Assembly (NCBI GenBank): GCA_964646815.1
Contig: CAZYFH010000017.1
Coordinates: 10,172 to 74,171, forward strand
Length of the DNA stretch: 64,000 nucleotides
From: CAZYFH01 sp964646815
GTDB taxonomy: Bacteria; Acidobacteriota; Vicinamibacteria; Vicinamibacterales; UBA8438
Reading direction: 5' to 3'
Below the pieces are notes generated by a model, which saw only the letters and a list, made by a program, of their open reading frames with translations, did not search any database and had not been told where the DNA came from. The translations under genes were made by a program, and so were the position numbers. Below are positions 1 to 9,145 of this stretch, piece by piece. Within the stretch, counting starts at the first letter, position 1, and each line of letters begins with the position of its first letter.

Positions 1-76
1 CGCATCGTGACACCGCATGCGAGAGTTAGGACGACGGCTGCACCAACCAAGTATCGTGTCATCTCCTGAGCACCCG

Positions 77-2224
77 TTAGGCGCACTGACGGGCGGCTAC
101 CTTCGCCACGAACCGTTGCACGACCGCGCGTTGCGCGCCGCCCCAGTGGATCGGCCGGGGCACCCCCTTGACGACCTTCACGACGAAGCGGCGGCCTGCC
201 TCGGTTTCGAGACAGTGCCCGAGCAGAAGGTCGAGGGCCAGTTCGCCTCGGACAACCTGGGGGAGATAGGTCATCGGCCAGTCGCCACGGGAAAAGCGGA
301 CGGCGACGGCCCGCCGGAGCCGCTCGTTGTGATCCCACTGCCTGAGGATCTGAGGCACACGCCTCTGGAGTCGTGACCAAGCGACCGAGCCGAGCCGTTG
401 CTGGCGCGCTGCGTCGTAGACCGGCTGAAACGCCAACACGGCAAGACTCGCCGCTTCGGCCCCGCGGTGATCGAGCGCTACCGCCAGCAGGAACGCCTTG
501 AAATTGACCGGCTCGGGTGCCAGGTTGGCGGAACGGGTAGCCGCGTTCAGCCAGGTGTCGAGCGGGATGCGGGACACAACGTCTGAGTCCGGGTCGAGCG
601 CCTTGGCAATCACAGAGAGCGTCCAGGGATGAAGGGCGCCCTCACTGACCACCGGGCCGAGAAGGACTGCGGGGTCGCGGCCAAGCAGGCGGATCCAGGC
701 CAGGTCGAGTCGACGCGGCATGGGGTCGCTCTCCGCCAGCCAGGCCAGCACGGTCTCGACCGCCGTCTCACCGAAATGCGTAACGACGCCGTCCGCCAAC
801 TCGGTGCAGTTTGCCTCGAGCATCGCGCGCACGATGCCGATGCGCGTAGCCTCGTCGACCTCCGCCGGATCGGCTGACGTGACCGCAGTCCACAACGTCT
901 GCCGCGAGTCGACCGGCATCGCCCACACCCCCGCCTTCGCCGCGAGGCCGACGTTGCGCGCGACGGCGCGACCCAGCAGGTCGTCGCCGCCGGCACCAGA
1001 CAACAGCGGGCCAAGAGCGACCTCGCCCAGCGGGTTCATTCCGATCTCAAGCGCCGCTTGTGTGAGGCGCAGGGCGGTTGCGCCGTGCGTCTGCAGCAGG
1101 CGCGCGGCCCGGTCAGCGACCGCCAGACGTTCCGCGTCGAATGCCGCTGCCGCGCGTGTGATCGCCAGCGCGAGCAGCATGTCCGCTTCCGAGAAACCCG
1201 CTGGCCGCGGCTCGGGCGCTGCCGCCCCGCCGAACAGCGCCAGCTTCAAGCGCGCGGCCTCGGCCGGGTTCGGAAAGCGGTCGCCCACCAGTCCCAAGAG
1301 ACGAGTCGCCCGCCGGACACCGTCGCGTGTCAGTCCCTCCCCCGTCATCGCGCTGCCCGATTCGGCGTCGCTGGCACCCAACTGCGCGTAGACATCGGCC
1401 AGACGTGCCAACCCCGCTCTGCCGCTGCCGGCGTCATCGCCAAATCGCCACAGGAACGCGCTGAGCGAACGGTTGTGCGAGTCCGCGATCAAGTCGTCCA
1501 CCGTTTCGCGGACCCAACCGGCGGATGGGGCGGGCGGGGCGCTCGCGCCGGCGTCGACCGTCGCGATTTCGTCGGCTGGGGCCAGATTGGCGCTCCGCTC
1601 GCGCGGCACAACCTGGAGCGCGAACGGTGCGTCGGCGAGCCGCAGGTCGCCGAGCGCCAACGTGCAGAACGTGAAGCGCTCCCGGAGGCTGGGCCATTGT
1701 TGGAGCCAGCACGCGAGTGCGAACGGGTCCCATGGCACACGGTCGTCAGTGATCACCCGTACGGCCCGCGGCGTGCCCGGATCGTACAGACGCGAGACGA
1801 CCTGCGCGACGACGTCGGCGGAGACCAATGGTGGCGTATGTTGCGCCGCCGCCACTCGCTCGCCGGGCAGCTCGATCGGGGTCGAGTACGGCAACCAGTC
1901 GCCGCCGTCGGGCCGCCGGAACAGGCCGACCAGCGGCGCGAGATCGCGGACGTCCGCCAGATCGTTGTCGGCGATCAACAGCGTATGCGTCCACACCGAG
2001 CCCGCACGCGCCACGTCGGTGGCGTTCCATGTGCGAGCCAATGCGTACAGCCCGCGGCGGACGGGGTACCCGGAGAGGTAGTCGTCGAACGTCACGCCGC
2101 CACCGTGCCCTGAGATGTCGCTCAGCGATGCGAGGGTGTGCCGGTCTTCCGTCGATAGCGGCATCGAGGTAGCGAGGAGCCGATGTCCGTCGGTATAGCC
2201 GTGAAGGGTCTGATGGACGATCAT
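77..2224 (-). CDS. GAP1-like GTPase-associated protein
   Basis: The 715-residue protein opens with HQTLHGYTDGHRLLA (residues 4-18), the signature I associate with GAP1-N, the N-terminal domain of GTPase-associated protein 1 in predicted NTP-dependent conflict systems. A middle segment around FALACWLQQWPSLRERFTFC resembles the GAP1 middle region and the rest is Ala/Leu-rich helical sequence. There is no signal peptide and no catalytic motif that I recognise. It is the last gene visible in a minus-strand operon, 22 bases after the GTPase gene at 2247-3068. Its role is presumably to bind or gate the GTPases. The domain name rests on motif memory, not a profile search, and the operon may continue past the left edge. 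Confidence 0.75.
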   Translation of the reverse strand: MIVHQTLHGYTDGHRLLATSMPLSTEDRHTLASLSDISGHGGGVTFDDYLSGYPVRRGLYALARTWNATDVARAGSVWTHTLLIADNDLADVRDLAPLVGLFRRPDGGDWLPYSTPIELPGERVAAAQHTPPLVSADVVAQVVSRLYDPGTPRAVRVITDDRVPWDPFALACWLQQWPSLRERFTFCTLALGDLRLADAPFALQVVPRERSANLAPADEIATVDAGASAPPAPSAGWVRETVDDLIADSHNRSLSAFLWRFGDDAGSGRAGLARLADVYAQLGASDAESGSAMTGEGLTRDGVRRATRLLGLVGDRFPNPAEAARLKLALFGGAAAPEPRPAGFSEADMLLALAITRAAAAFDAERLAVADRAARLLQTHGATALRLTQAALEIGMNPLGEVALGPLLSGAGGDDLLGRAVARNVGLAAKAGVWAMPVDSRQTLWTAVTSADPAEVDEATRIGIVRAMLEANCTELADGVVTHFGETAVETVLAWLAESDPMPRRLDLAWIRLLGRDPAVLLGPVVSEGALHPWTLSVIAKALDPDSDVVSRIPLDTWLNAATRSANLAPEPVNFKAFLLAVALDHRGAEAASLAVLAFQPVYDAARQQRLGSVAWSRLQRRVPQILRQWDHNERLRRAVAVRFSRGDWPMTYLPQVVRGELALDLLLGHCLETEAGRRFVVKVVKGVPRPIHWGGAQRAVVQRFVAKVAARQCA

Positions 2225-2246
2225 CGGGTCTGCCCGAATCGGCGCG

Positions 2247-3068
2247 TTACTGACTCATCAGCCAGCGGACCGGCGCGCTGAGGTCATGCGGCTGGCATTC
2301 GGGTCCGACGATCATGACCCGCTCCCACGGCTCGACCTTCGCGAGCAGCTCGGCCCGTTGGGCGTCGAGGTCCCCGCCTTGCGCGCTAACTCCGTAGACA
2401 CGACTGGGGAACGTGTCCTCGTTCGTCCAGAGATACTGGTGCAACAGTGGCAGCGTCTGCGCGAGCCAGTAATTCGGCGGCAGATGGCGATCGGCCGCAC
2501 GGTCCCACGCGGAGACGAGCACCGAGACGGGACAGCGTTCGACCTGGAACGGCGGGCGACCGAGCGCCTGAAGCATCTCGACGAGCTGGACCTGGGTTCC
2601 GGCCATCTGCGGCCGCCAGGCTCGCGCCGAGCCGCCACCACCTATACCGGCTGGAGGCTCGCCGTCGATCACGGGGGTGCTATCGACCGTCAAGGGGTTG
2701 ATGAACAGCAGTACCCCTAGTGCGCCCCGCGCGAGCGTGAGATAGTCGCCGCTCGCCCGCCCGAGCTCCCACTGGTCGGTGAAAGACTCACCGGCCGGAT
2801 CGGGCACGATCAGCTCCGTCGCCGCACTCCCATCGGCCTCGATCAGCCGCATGCGGACCACTACCTCCTGGCCTCGACGTGTCCGCTCGATCGGTTGGCA
2901 GCTGCCCCAAGCATCGCGGATGCGATTGAGATAGCCCTGGTCACCGTGGACCTCGGACAACCGCAACGCGCCGGGCACCTGCCCGCTTTCGAGGACATGC
3001 CACAGCGCAGCGAGAAAGGTGGTCTTCCCGGCCGCGGGCAACCCGATCACGAGCTGTTTACGGTCCAT
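2247..3068 (-). CDS. P-loop GTPase of the GAP1 system (double-GTPase-2-like)
   Basis: This 273-residue protein is a small P-loop GTPase. It has a complete Walker A (GLPAAGKTT, residues 9-17), a switch-II DPAG motif (90-93), a SAWD segment in the G4 position (186-189) and a GVSAQG segment in the G5 position. The LxxGALGVLLFINPL strand following DPAG is typical of the TRAFAC-like GTPases paired with GAP1. Its start codon lies inside the 3' end of the upstream GTPase gene (11-base overlap), so translation is probably coupled. It is likely the catalytically competent member of the pair, since its partner has an altered P-loop. Confidence 0.75.
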   Translation of the reverse strand: MDRKQLVIGLPAAGKTTFLAALWHVLESGQVPGALRLSEVHGDQGYLNRIRDAWGSCQPIERTRRGQEVVVRMRLIEADGSAATELIVPDPAGESFTDQWELGRASGDYLTLARGALGVLLFINPLTVDSTPVIDGEPPAGIGGGGSARAWRPQMAGTQVQLVEMLQALGRPPFQVERCPVSVLVSAWDRAADRHLPPNYWLAQTLPLLHQYLWTNEDTFPSRVYGVSAQGGDLDAQRAELLAKVEPWERVMIVGPECQPHDLSAPVRWLMSQ

Positions 3069-4029
3069 CGCTCAGCGTCTGGGACGGCTGCGCGGTGGGA
3101 GGACCGGCGTCCCTCGACCCAGTGCTGGCGATGGCCGGTGGCGACCGGAACCGATCGATCTCGCGATGTACCAGCGGGACGCCGAGCGAGACAGTCTGTT
3201 GCGGACTGACGCCGCCGTCCTCGACCCACGCAGGCAACAGCTCGGCGAGTCCGTACCCCGGCGGGAGTGTGCTGCCGGGTGCCGGACGCGCGGCCGTCCG
3301 TCCGAAGCGCAGCGTGGCGACGCGGGCCGTGAAGTCATCGCGGAGCCGGTGCGAGAGTCGATCCAGCCTTGCGGTTACATCGGCTCGCGTGGTTAGGGCG
3401 AGCGCTTCGACGGCGTCCCACTTCGTCACCACGATGTCGATCCGGCCACCGGGACCGACCATGCCAATATCACACGCGCGGCGAAGGAAGTCGCGCACCG
3501 CCGCGGTCACCGCAAACCGGCGCGTCGGATCGGCCAACTGCGCGCCATCGACGCCGAGGACAAGTCGATCTGCGCGTTTGAGCACGCCCAGACGCGCCAT
3601 CGCCTCGGAGGAGTCCTTAGCCTGCTGGAACGAGATGCCATCGATCTCCGTCAGCAGTAGGTCGCGCGACGGTGCCGCCAGATCCGCCCGCCGAACGCGG
3701 AGGTGCAGCAAGACAGGCGGCAGGGTCGGCGGCGTCGGCTCCAGACCTGGCCCGGCCAGGCCCGACCCGACACGTGCATGGTGGCATCGTTGCTCGAACC
3801 CAACGAGAGTCTCTGAGCCGGCGAAGCAGTACTCGCCAAACGCGGGCACACGCAGAAAGCGCTCGTAGAGACCGGTCAACAGGCTGGTCGTCCCACAACC
3901 GCTCGGTGCGCCGATCACGACCACCCGCGTCAACCGAGCGGCGGTGATGCAGGCGGCACTCGCCGGATCGAGGTCGACCGAGCGCGGGAGCTCGACGAAC
4001 CCACCGGCTGGACGACCGCAATCAGTCAT
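3058..4029 (-). CDS. GTPase-like protein with degenerate P-loop (double-GTPase-1-like)
   Basis: The 323-residue product has a GTPase fold signature. A hydrophobic strand leads into APSGCGTTS (residues 41-49), there is a TEIDG segment near 127-131, and VTKWD (201-205) is a good NKxD-type base-recognition motif. The position normally held by the invariant Walker A lysine is threonine (codons G-T-T-S), so nucleotide hydrolysis may be impaired or supported by a non-canonical residue. The extra 35 N-terminal residues lack a signal peptide. It lies 4 bases downstream of the helical-domain gene and overlaps the next GTPase gene by 11 bases. Pairing with a second GTPase fits the double-GTPase arrangement; its exact subfamily is inference. 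Confidence 0.7.
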   Translation of the reverse strand: MTDCGRPAGGFVELPRSVDLDPASAACITAARLTRVVVIGAPSGCGTTSLLTGLYERFLRVPAFGEYCFAGSETLVGFEQRCHHARVGSGLAGPGLEPTPPTLPPVLLHLRVRRADLAAPSRDLLLTEIDGISFQQAKDSSEAMARLGVLKRADRLVLGVDGAQLADPTRRFAVTAAVRDFLRRACDIGMVGPGGRIDIVVTKWDAVEALALTTRADVTARLDRLSHRLRDDFTARVATLRFGRTAARPAPGSTLPPGYGLAELLPAWVEDGGVSPQQTVSLGVPLVHREIDRFRSPPAIASTGSRDAGPPTAQPSQTLSDGP

Positions 4030-4033
4030 GCCG

Positions 4034-5155
4034 TCATACGCGCGCGGGGATCAGGGAGACCAAGAGGTGCTCGTAGTATGACTGGAGCGCTAGGTCGATC
4101 GGGTCGCGCGCGATGCACGTGCTGATGCCTGTCAATTCCTCGACAGCTTCGACCCACGCGTCCGGTGTGCGGACCTCGCTCGCCCGCTGAGCGGCGATCA
4201 AGGTCGGGCACAGGTCCCCATGGAAGGCAACGACGTCACTGGCAGACCAGACTGCGAGCCAGTCCCCCGGGACCTGCTGGATGGCGTCGGCCAGCGTCAC
4301 GCGCATTCGTGTGCCAGTTGCCGTACCACGCAGCACGCGATCCAGGATGGCTCGGGCCGAGACTGGTCCCGGCGGGACGGTGACCAGCGCGGCGAGCTCC
4401 TTGGCGGCGATCAAGGGCGCCGCGCTCGCTTCGATATCGTCGAACGATCGCTGAAGCTCGCGGCTATAGCCGGAGAACGCCCACCAGAAGATGTCGCACT
4501 CCTCACCGAGCAGTTTCAGACGCTGATTAAGGGCACCGACCGCACCGGCCGCCGACTCCCCGAACGCCGAGAGTGCCGCAACCGTTTCACGGATCGTCTC
4601 TCCTGCGGCCGACGCGTCGATGGTGCTGCGCGGCTGCAGCTCGATCCGGCCCTCGGGTGTGTAGGTCACGAGATAGTGCTTGGTCGCCCTCCCCAGGTCT
4701 GGTGCGTTGAGCTCGACCTCGCGAGTCATGGCATGCAGTGCGGCCGAGCGTTCGAGCAGATACTGTCGTGCGCGGTCGACGAAGAAGGGGAACGACTCCA
4801 TCCGCCGACTCCCAGAGTAGTCGGCGCACAGCATCGCGAGCGCGGCCACATCGGCGCGCCTGCCCCGGCCCTGCTCGATTACGGCGCCGGCGACCGACCC
4901 GGCCAAAAGGGAAACTTCGAGGTCGTTGCCGTGCATCGCGAAGGCCGCGTCCGCCGCCTTGAACGGTTCGCGGAACGCCTCGTCGAAGCCCGCGCTCCTC
5001 GAGGACAGCCCGTGGAACAAGCGGACTGTGTCGAGCACCGTGCCGATCGTCGGCGCCTCGATGAAAGCCTCGATCGCGGTCCACCGCTTCGTCAGCAGAT
5101 CGGTGCTCGGCTCGACCCCTGCAGCGCGATACCAATCCGCGAAACTCTTGTGCAT
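4034..5155 (-). CDS. GASH-like helical protein, first gene of the GTPase operon
   Basis: I chose the ATG at 5155 (MHKSFADWYRAAG), giving 373 residues, because the longer frame upstream runs through the divergent promoter region. The protein is almost entirely predicted helix, with no enzyme motif. Its N-terminal FADWYRAAGVEP and the LTKRW...EAF repeat-like helices resemble the GTPase-associated system helical domain (GASH), which occurs with the same GTPases and GAP1. It would be the first gene transcribed in the four-gene operon, with the next gene starting 4 bases after its stop. Likely a scaffold or sensor; function not shown by the sequence. Confidence 0.6.
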   Translation of the reverse strand: MHKSFADWYRAAGVEPSTDLLTKRWTAIEAFIEAPTIGTVLDTVRLFHGLSSRSAGFDEAFREPFKAADAAFAMHGNDLEVSLLAGSVAGAVIEQGRGRRADVAALAMLCADYSGSRRMESFPFFVDRARQYLLERSAALHAMTREVELNAPDLGRATKHYLVTYTPEGRIELQPRSTIDASAAGETIRETVAALSAFGESAAGAVGALNQRLKLLGEECDIFWWAFSGYSRELQRSFDDIEASAAPLIAAKELAALVTVPPGPVSARAILDRVLRGTATGTRMRVTLADAIQQVPGDWLAVWSASDVVAFHGDLCPTLIAAQRASEVRTPDAWVEAVEELTGISTCIARDPIDLALQSYYEHLLVSLIPARV

Positions 5156-5230
5156 CGGGCCGCAGTATAGCAGCGGTCTGGCCACCGTTCGGTCGTCCGC
5201 GAGGTCAATGGCGCGACCGCACGACCGTTC

Positions 5231-5236
5231 TATAAT
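5231..5236 (+). promoter_or_regulatory. candidate -10 element TATAAT
   Basis: An exact TATAAT lies 26 bases before the ATG at 5263, in the 107-base divergent gap between the GTPase operon and the propeller gene. No convincing -35 box is at the right distance, so this is a candidate only. Confidence 0.4.
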
Positions 5237-5262
5237 CGGACTCTCCACGTACCCGTAGACCG

Positions 5263-6615
5263 ATGCGAACCCAGGCGCTCGTCGCTCTCGTCGCGTCCCT
5301 TCCCCTCGTCGCGTCCGCGCAGCCGATCGCCCCCGAAGGGGAATGGCCGTCGTTCCGCGGGCCGCACGCAAGCGGCGTGTCCGACGGGCAGCAGCTGCCC
5401 GATGCGTGGGATGTGGAGGGCGGCGCCAACATCCGCTGGACTACGGCGATTCCCGGCCTCGGGCACTCGAGTCCGATCGTCTGGGGAAACCGCGTGTTCG
5501 TGACCTCCGCCGTCAGTGGCGACCCGGCGGCGTCCTTCAAGCCTGGGCTCTATGGTGTAGGGACATCGTCAACGGACCGCACGCCGCACCGCTGGTGGGT
5601 GTACGCGCTCGACACCCGGACGGGCGACCTGGTCTGGGAGGCGCTCGCGGCCGAGGCGGCGCCCATCGACAAACGACACCTCAAGAACACGCACGCGAGC
5701 TCGACGCCGGTGACCGACGGGCGCTACCTGGTGGCGTTTTTCGGGTCCCAGGGGCTCTACGCCTTTGATATGGAAGGGACGCTAGCGTGGTCGAAGGAGC
5801 TGGGGCGGCTCGACACCGGCGCGTACGACGTGCCCGAGTATGAGTGGGGCACAGCGAGCTCACCGATCATCTTCGACGATCTCGTTATCGTGCAGTGCGA
5901 CACACAAGGCGACTCATTCCTGATCGCAGTCGATATCCGTTCGGGCGAAACGATCTGGCGCGCCGCACGCGACGAGTTGCCGTCGTGGGGGACACCGACG
6001 ATCTACGAGCGCAAAACGCGAGTCGAGCTGGTCACGAACGGGTCCAACCACATTCGCGGCTATGACCCGCGCACCGGCCGTGAACTGTGGCGGCTCGGCC
6101 GAAGCTCGAAAATCACCGCGCCGACCCCGGTGGGCGCGGACGATCTCATCGTCGTCGCGAGCGGGCGCGCGCCCGAGGCGCCGATCTTCGCGATCCGACC
6201 TGGCGCCACCGGCGACATCACGCTCCGGCGCGAGGAACACTCGAGCACGTTCGTCGCGTGGCATCGCGAACGCCGCGGCCCATACATACCGACACCGCTC
6301 ATCTACCGAGACGTCCTCTACAGCTTGAACAACCCGGGTATTCTCGATGCGTACGACGTCGTAAGCGGTGAGGAGATCTATCGGCGTCGGATCCCGCACG
6401 CCGGCTTCGGCTTCAGCGCCTCACCGGTGGCGGCCGATGGAAAGATCTATCTCGCGGGCGAGGACGGCGACATCTTCGTCATCCGCGCCGGTCCACGGTT
6501 CGCGTTGATCGCGACCAACGACATGGGCGAGCCGCTCCTAGCAACTCCCGCGCTCTCCGGCGGAACCATGTATGTTCGTGGATCCCGGCATCTGTTCGCC
6601 ATCGGTCGGCACTGA
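5263..6615 (+). CDS. exported PQQ-binding-like beta-propeller protein
   Basis: The 450-residue protein starts with a signal peptide ending near ASAQP (about residue 20) and then EGEWPSFRGPHASG, the entry motif of BamB/quinoprotein-like propellers. Repeats of the type YALDTRTGDLVWEA, IAVDIRSGETIWRA and YDPRTGRELWRLG mark successive tryptophan-docking blades. It lacks the extended loops and Cys-Cys pair of true PQQ alcohol dehydrogenases, so it may be a non-catalytic or uncharacterised periplasmic propeller. Two similar proteins occur at 40218-41507 and 42037-43395. The next gene starts 16 bases after its stop. Confidence 0.8.
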   Translation: MRTQALVALVASLPLVASAQPIAPEGEWPSFRGPHASGVSDGQQLPDAWDVEGGANIRWTTAIPGLGHSSPIVWGNRVFVTSAVSGDPAASFKPGLYGVGTSSTDRTPHRWWVYALDTRTGDLVWEALAAEAAPIDKRHLKNTHASSTPVTDGRYLVAFFGSQGLYAFDMEGTLAWSKELGRLDTGAYDVPEYEWGTASSPIIFDDLVIVQCDTQGDSFLIAVDIRSGETIWRAARDELPSWGTPTIYERKTRVELVTNGSNHIRGYDPRTGRELWRLGRSSKITAPTPVGADDLIVVASGRAPEAPIFAIRPGATGDITLRREEHSSTFVAWHRERRGPYIPTPLIYRDVLYSLNNPGILDAYDVVSGEEIYRRRIPHAGFGFSASPVAADGKIYLAGEDGDIFVIRAGPRFALIATNDMGEPLLATPALSGGTMYVRGSRHLFAIGRH

Positions 6616-6631
6616 CTCGCGGGGGAAAGCG

Positions 6632-7471
6632 ATGCCCACGACGACGATTCGCGTGATGCCAGTGTCACCGGTCATCGGAGCCGAGATTTCCGGTGTGGAC
6701 TTGCGAGAGCCACTCGACGATGCGACGCTCGCTGAACTAGAGGCCGCCTGGGGCGCACACCTGGTGCTCTTCTTTCGCGACCAGGATCTGACGTTGGACC
6801 AGCACAAGGCAGTTGGACGTCACTTCGGCGCACTGCACATTCACCCGGCGGCGCCGAAGGACGCCGAGCACCCCGAGATCCTCGTCGTCCATGGCGACGA
6901 CACCGTCGACTTCGTCGCTGGCAGCCTCTGGCATTCCGACGTCTCGTGCGACGACGACCCGCCGATGGGGAGCATCCTCCGAATCGAGCAGGTACCGTCA
7001 TCGGGCGGCGACACGCTGTTCGCCAGCATGTACGCGGCGTTCGAGGCGTTGTCTGACCCGATGCAGCGTCTCCTCACCGGGCTGACGGCGGTGCACGAGG
7101 GCGAGCAGTACTACCGAGGTCGATACGACAAGGCGAACCTGCGCGACAGCGCCTACCCCACCGCGGAGCATCCGGTCATCCGGACCCATCCGGTCACCGG
7201 ACGGCAAGCGCTCTACGTCAACGAGGGCTTCACCACGCGGATCAAGGAACTGTCGTCGGGCGAGAGCGAGACGCTCCTCGCCTTTCTGTTCCAGCACTGC
7301 GCGAAACCGGAGTTCCACTGCCGCTTCCAGTGGCGCAAGAACTCCATCGCGTTCTGGGACAACCGGTGCGCGCAGCACCTGGCCATCTGGGACTACTACC
7401 CAGACACCCGGCACGGCTACCGCGTGACGATCAAAGGCGACCGGCCATTCTACCGGCCGACGCGTGACTAG
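6632..7471 (+). CDS. TauD/TfdA-family Fe(II)/2-oxoglutarate dioxygenase
   Basis: The start at 6632 is preferred over the ATG at 6572 because it follows a purine-rich GGGGGAAAG and gives the usual N-terminus (VMPVSPVIGAEISGVDL). The 279-residue protein has the iron-binding LWHSD motif (H101, D103) and a distal His in CAQHLAIWDYY, with the 2-oxoglutarate-binding Arg in HGYRVTIKGDRPF. This family hydroxylates taurine, alkyl sulfates, phenoxyacetates or similar substrates; the substrate here cannot be read from sequence. It follows the propeller gene by 16 bases and may be co-transcribed. Confidence 0.9.
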   Translation: MPTTTIRVMPVSPVIGAEISGVDLREPLDDATLAELEAAWGAHLVLFFRDQDLTLDQHKAVGRHFGALHIHPAAPKDAEHPEILVVHGDDTVDFVAGSLWHSDVSCDDDPPMGSILRIEQVPSSGGDTLFASMYAAFEALSDPMQRLLTGLTAVHEGEQYYRGRYDKANLRDSAYPTAEHPVIRTHPVTGRQALYVNEGFTTRIKELSSGESETLLAFLFQHCAKPEFHCRFQWRKNSIAFWDNRCAQHLAIWDYYPDTRHGYRVTIKGDRPFYRPTRD

Positions 7472-7483
7472 TGGCCGCAAACC

Positions 7484-7495
7484 GGCCTGAAGGCC
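7484..7495. repeat. short GGCCT/AGGCC palindrome between convergent genes
   Basis: GGCCT-GA-AGGCC lies between the stop of the dioxygenase gene and the stop of the convergent carrier gene. Similar AAGGC- or GGCC-centred palindromes recur at other gene ends in the window (39560, 40185, 50543, 59700), so it is probably a dispersed palindromic element, possibly also acting in termination. Confidence 0.45.
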
Positions 7496-7519
7496 TGCGC
7501 TACGCGTGACGCTCCGGGG

Positions 7520-8995
7520 TTAAGAACCGGAAATCAGATTCACGCCGATGATCGACACCGTCACGCAGAGCGCGGCGGCCACCGTCATCACGACGCCCAC
7601 CTTCGCCATGTCACGAATCGAGAAGTAGCCGGCCGAATACGGCAGGACGTTGGTCGGGCTCTCGGTAACGAGGATGAACGCCAGAGACGATGTGAACGCG
7701 GCGGGTGCGGCGATGGTCCAGACGTCGAGCCCCAATACTTGGGCCAGCGCGATGAGAATGGGCATGATGATGGTGCCGGTCACTGTGTTGCTCGAGAACA
7801 ACAGGTGAAGCAACGCCACCACGAGCACGATGATGAACGGCTGCGCGGCCGCCGGCACGATACCCAGACGTCCGAGCAGCACCTGCGCCAACCAACTCGC
7901 CGCACCGGTCTCGAACACCATCACGCCCAGTGAGAGCCCCGCGACGATCAGGATCACGCCGCCCCAGTCCATGTCCTGTTGCGCTTCCTTCCAGGTCTGC
8001 ACCTCTAGACCGGGGAGAAACAGCAACAGGCCGCCGAGGAGGGCGACCGCCTGAATCGGCGGATCGATGCGCCCACCGGTGAGCTCCGCCAGCAGAGGCG
8101 TGGCCAGCCAGGTGCCGATGGTCATGCCGAAGACCATCAACGTCCAGATCTCGAGACGGCTCGGAGGGCCGAGGGCGGTCGCACGACGTGCGATGTCGTC
8201 GTCGGAGAGTGGCAGCCGCGCTAGTTCCGACGGAAACGCCCACAACAGAATCCACCAGCCGAGCGGGATCATGAGGAGTGACGCCGGCACGCCGTACGCC
8301 ATCCAACGGAGGAAGGAGATCTCGAGGTCAGCCAGTTCCCGGAGGTAACCGACCGCCGCAAGGTTGGCGCCTGTGCCTGCCGGCGTCGCGATGCCGCCGA
8401 TCAGCGGCCCGAACGCACAAGCGATCATCAGCGAGCGTCCGAAGTTGCTTTTGCGTGGCTTCAGACCAGCGTCGCGCAGCACGCCGACGCCGAGGGGTAA
8501 CAGCAGGGCGGCGACGGCCATATCGGTAATCCACATCGACAGCAATGCCCCGACGAGCAGGAACCCGAGGAGGACGCGGTCGGTGCGGGTTCCCACCGTC
8601 CGCAGCACCTGCAGCACCAGTCGGCTCCCCAGCCCCGAGCGGGTGAAGCCGGTGGAGAGGAAGAGCACTCCGATAAAGAAGGTGATGAGTGGGTTCCCGA
8701 ACCCGGCTTGAACGACGGTCGCGTAGTCCGCGATCCCAAGAACGGGGATCAACACCAGGACGAAAAGCGCCGTGACGGCGAAGGGGATTGCCTCGGTGAC
8801 CCAGAGGGTGATTGCGAACGTGAGGATCGCGAGACAGGCCTTGCCGTCTCCGGTCAGCGCGACGACCTCGCCGCCCCGCACCATGGGCGCCGGGATAGGC
8901 AAGGCGTGCACAACCAGCATCAGCGCCACCGCCAGGAGCATGACGAGCGCCCCTCTTCGGGCGTGAAGCAGGTGCTGCCCTGAGCTGACCGGCAT
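7520..8995 (-). CDS. DASS/SLC13-family sodium-coupled anion carrier
   Basis: The 491-residue integral membrane protein has about a dozen hydrophobic segments and the family landmarks: FLSTGFTRSGLG early, and GGIATPAGTGANLAAVGYL, the sodium/substrate hairpin motif of divalent-anion symporters, plus SSNTVTGTIIMPI in the second half. The family imports dicarboxylates, citrate or sulfate with Na+. Length is normal and the gene looks intact. It is convergent with the dioxygenase gene; an inner-membrane location is expected. Confidence 0.9.
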   Translation of the reverse strand: MPVSSGQHLLHARRGALVMLLAVALMLVVHALPIPAPMVRGGEVVALTGDGKACLAILTFAITLWVTEAIPFAVTALFVLVLIPVLGIADYATVVQAGFGNPLITFFIGVLFLSTGFTRSGLGSRLVLQVLRTVGTRTDRVLLGFLLVGALLSMWITDMAVAALLLPLGVGVLRDAGLKPRKSNFGRSLMIACAFGPLIGGIATPAGTGANLAAVGYLRELADLEISFLRWMAYGVPASLLMIPLGWWILLWAFPSELARLPLSDDDIARRATALGPPSRLEIWTLMVFGMTIGTWLATPLLAELTGGRIDPPIQAVALLGGLLLFLPGLEVQTWKEAQQDMDWGGVILIVAGLSLGVMVFETGAASWLAQVLLGRLGIVPAAAQPFIIVLVVALLHLLFSSNTVTGTIIMPILIALAQVLGLDVWTIAAPAAFTSSLAFILVTESPTNVLPYSAGYFSIRDMAKVGVVMTVAAALCVTVSIIGVNLISGS

Positions 8996-9069
8996 CGGTG
9001 GATCGAGATCCTATCGCACCCCTTCGGTTCAGCACCGCCTCAAGAATGTCTGGACGTGAGGACTGATAA

Positions 9070-9087
9070 TAGTTGACCGACCAACTA
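9070..9087. promoter_or_regulatory. inverted repeat TAGTTG-N6-CAACTA
   Basis: This dyad sits in the 150-base gap between the carrier gene (minus strand) and the truncated SLC12 gene (plus strand). Its size and divergent placement would suit a TetR-type operator, but nothing ties it to a particular regulator. Confidence 0.3.
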
Positions 9088-9145
9088 CAGATGTCTTACT
9101 CAGTTTCCTTGGACAGGACTGACCTTCCGCCCACCGCAGTGGAAC

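Noticed and set aside
1058..2113. Long plus-strand open frame of 351 codons opposite GAP1
   Set aside because: It is the antisense shadow of the GAP1 gene in GC-rich DNA and has no recognisable motif.
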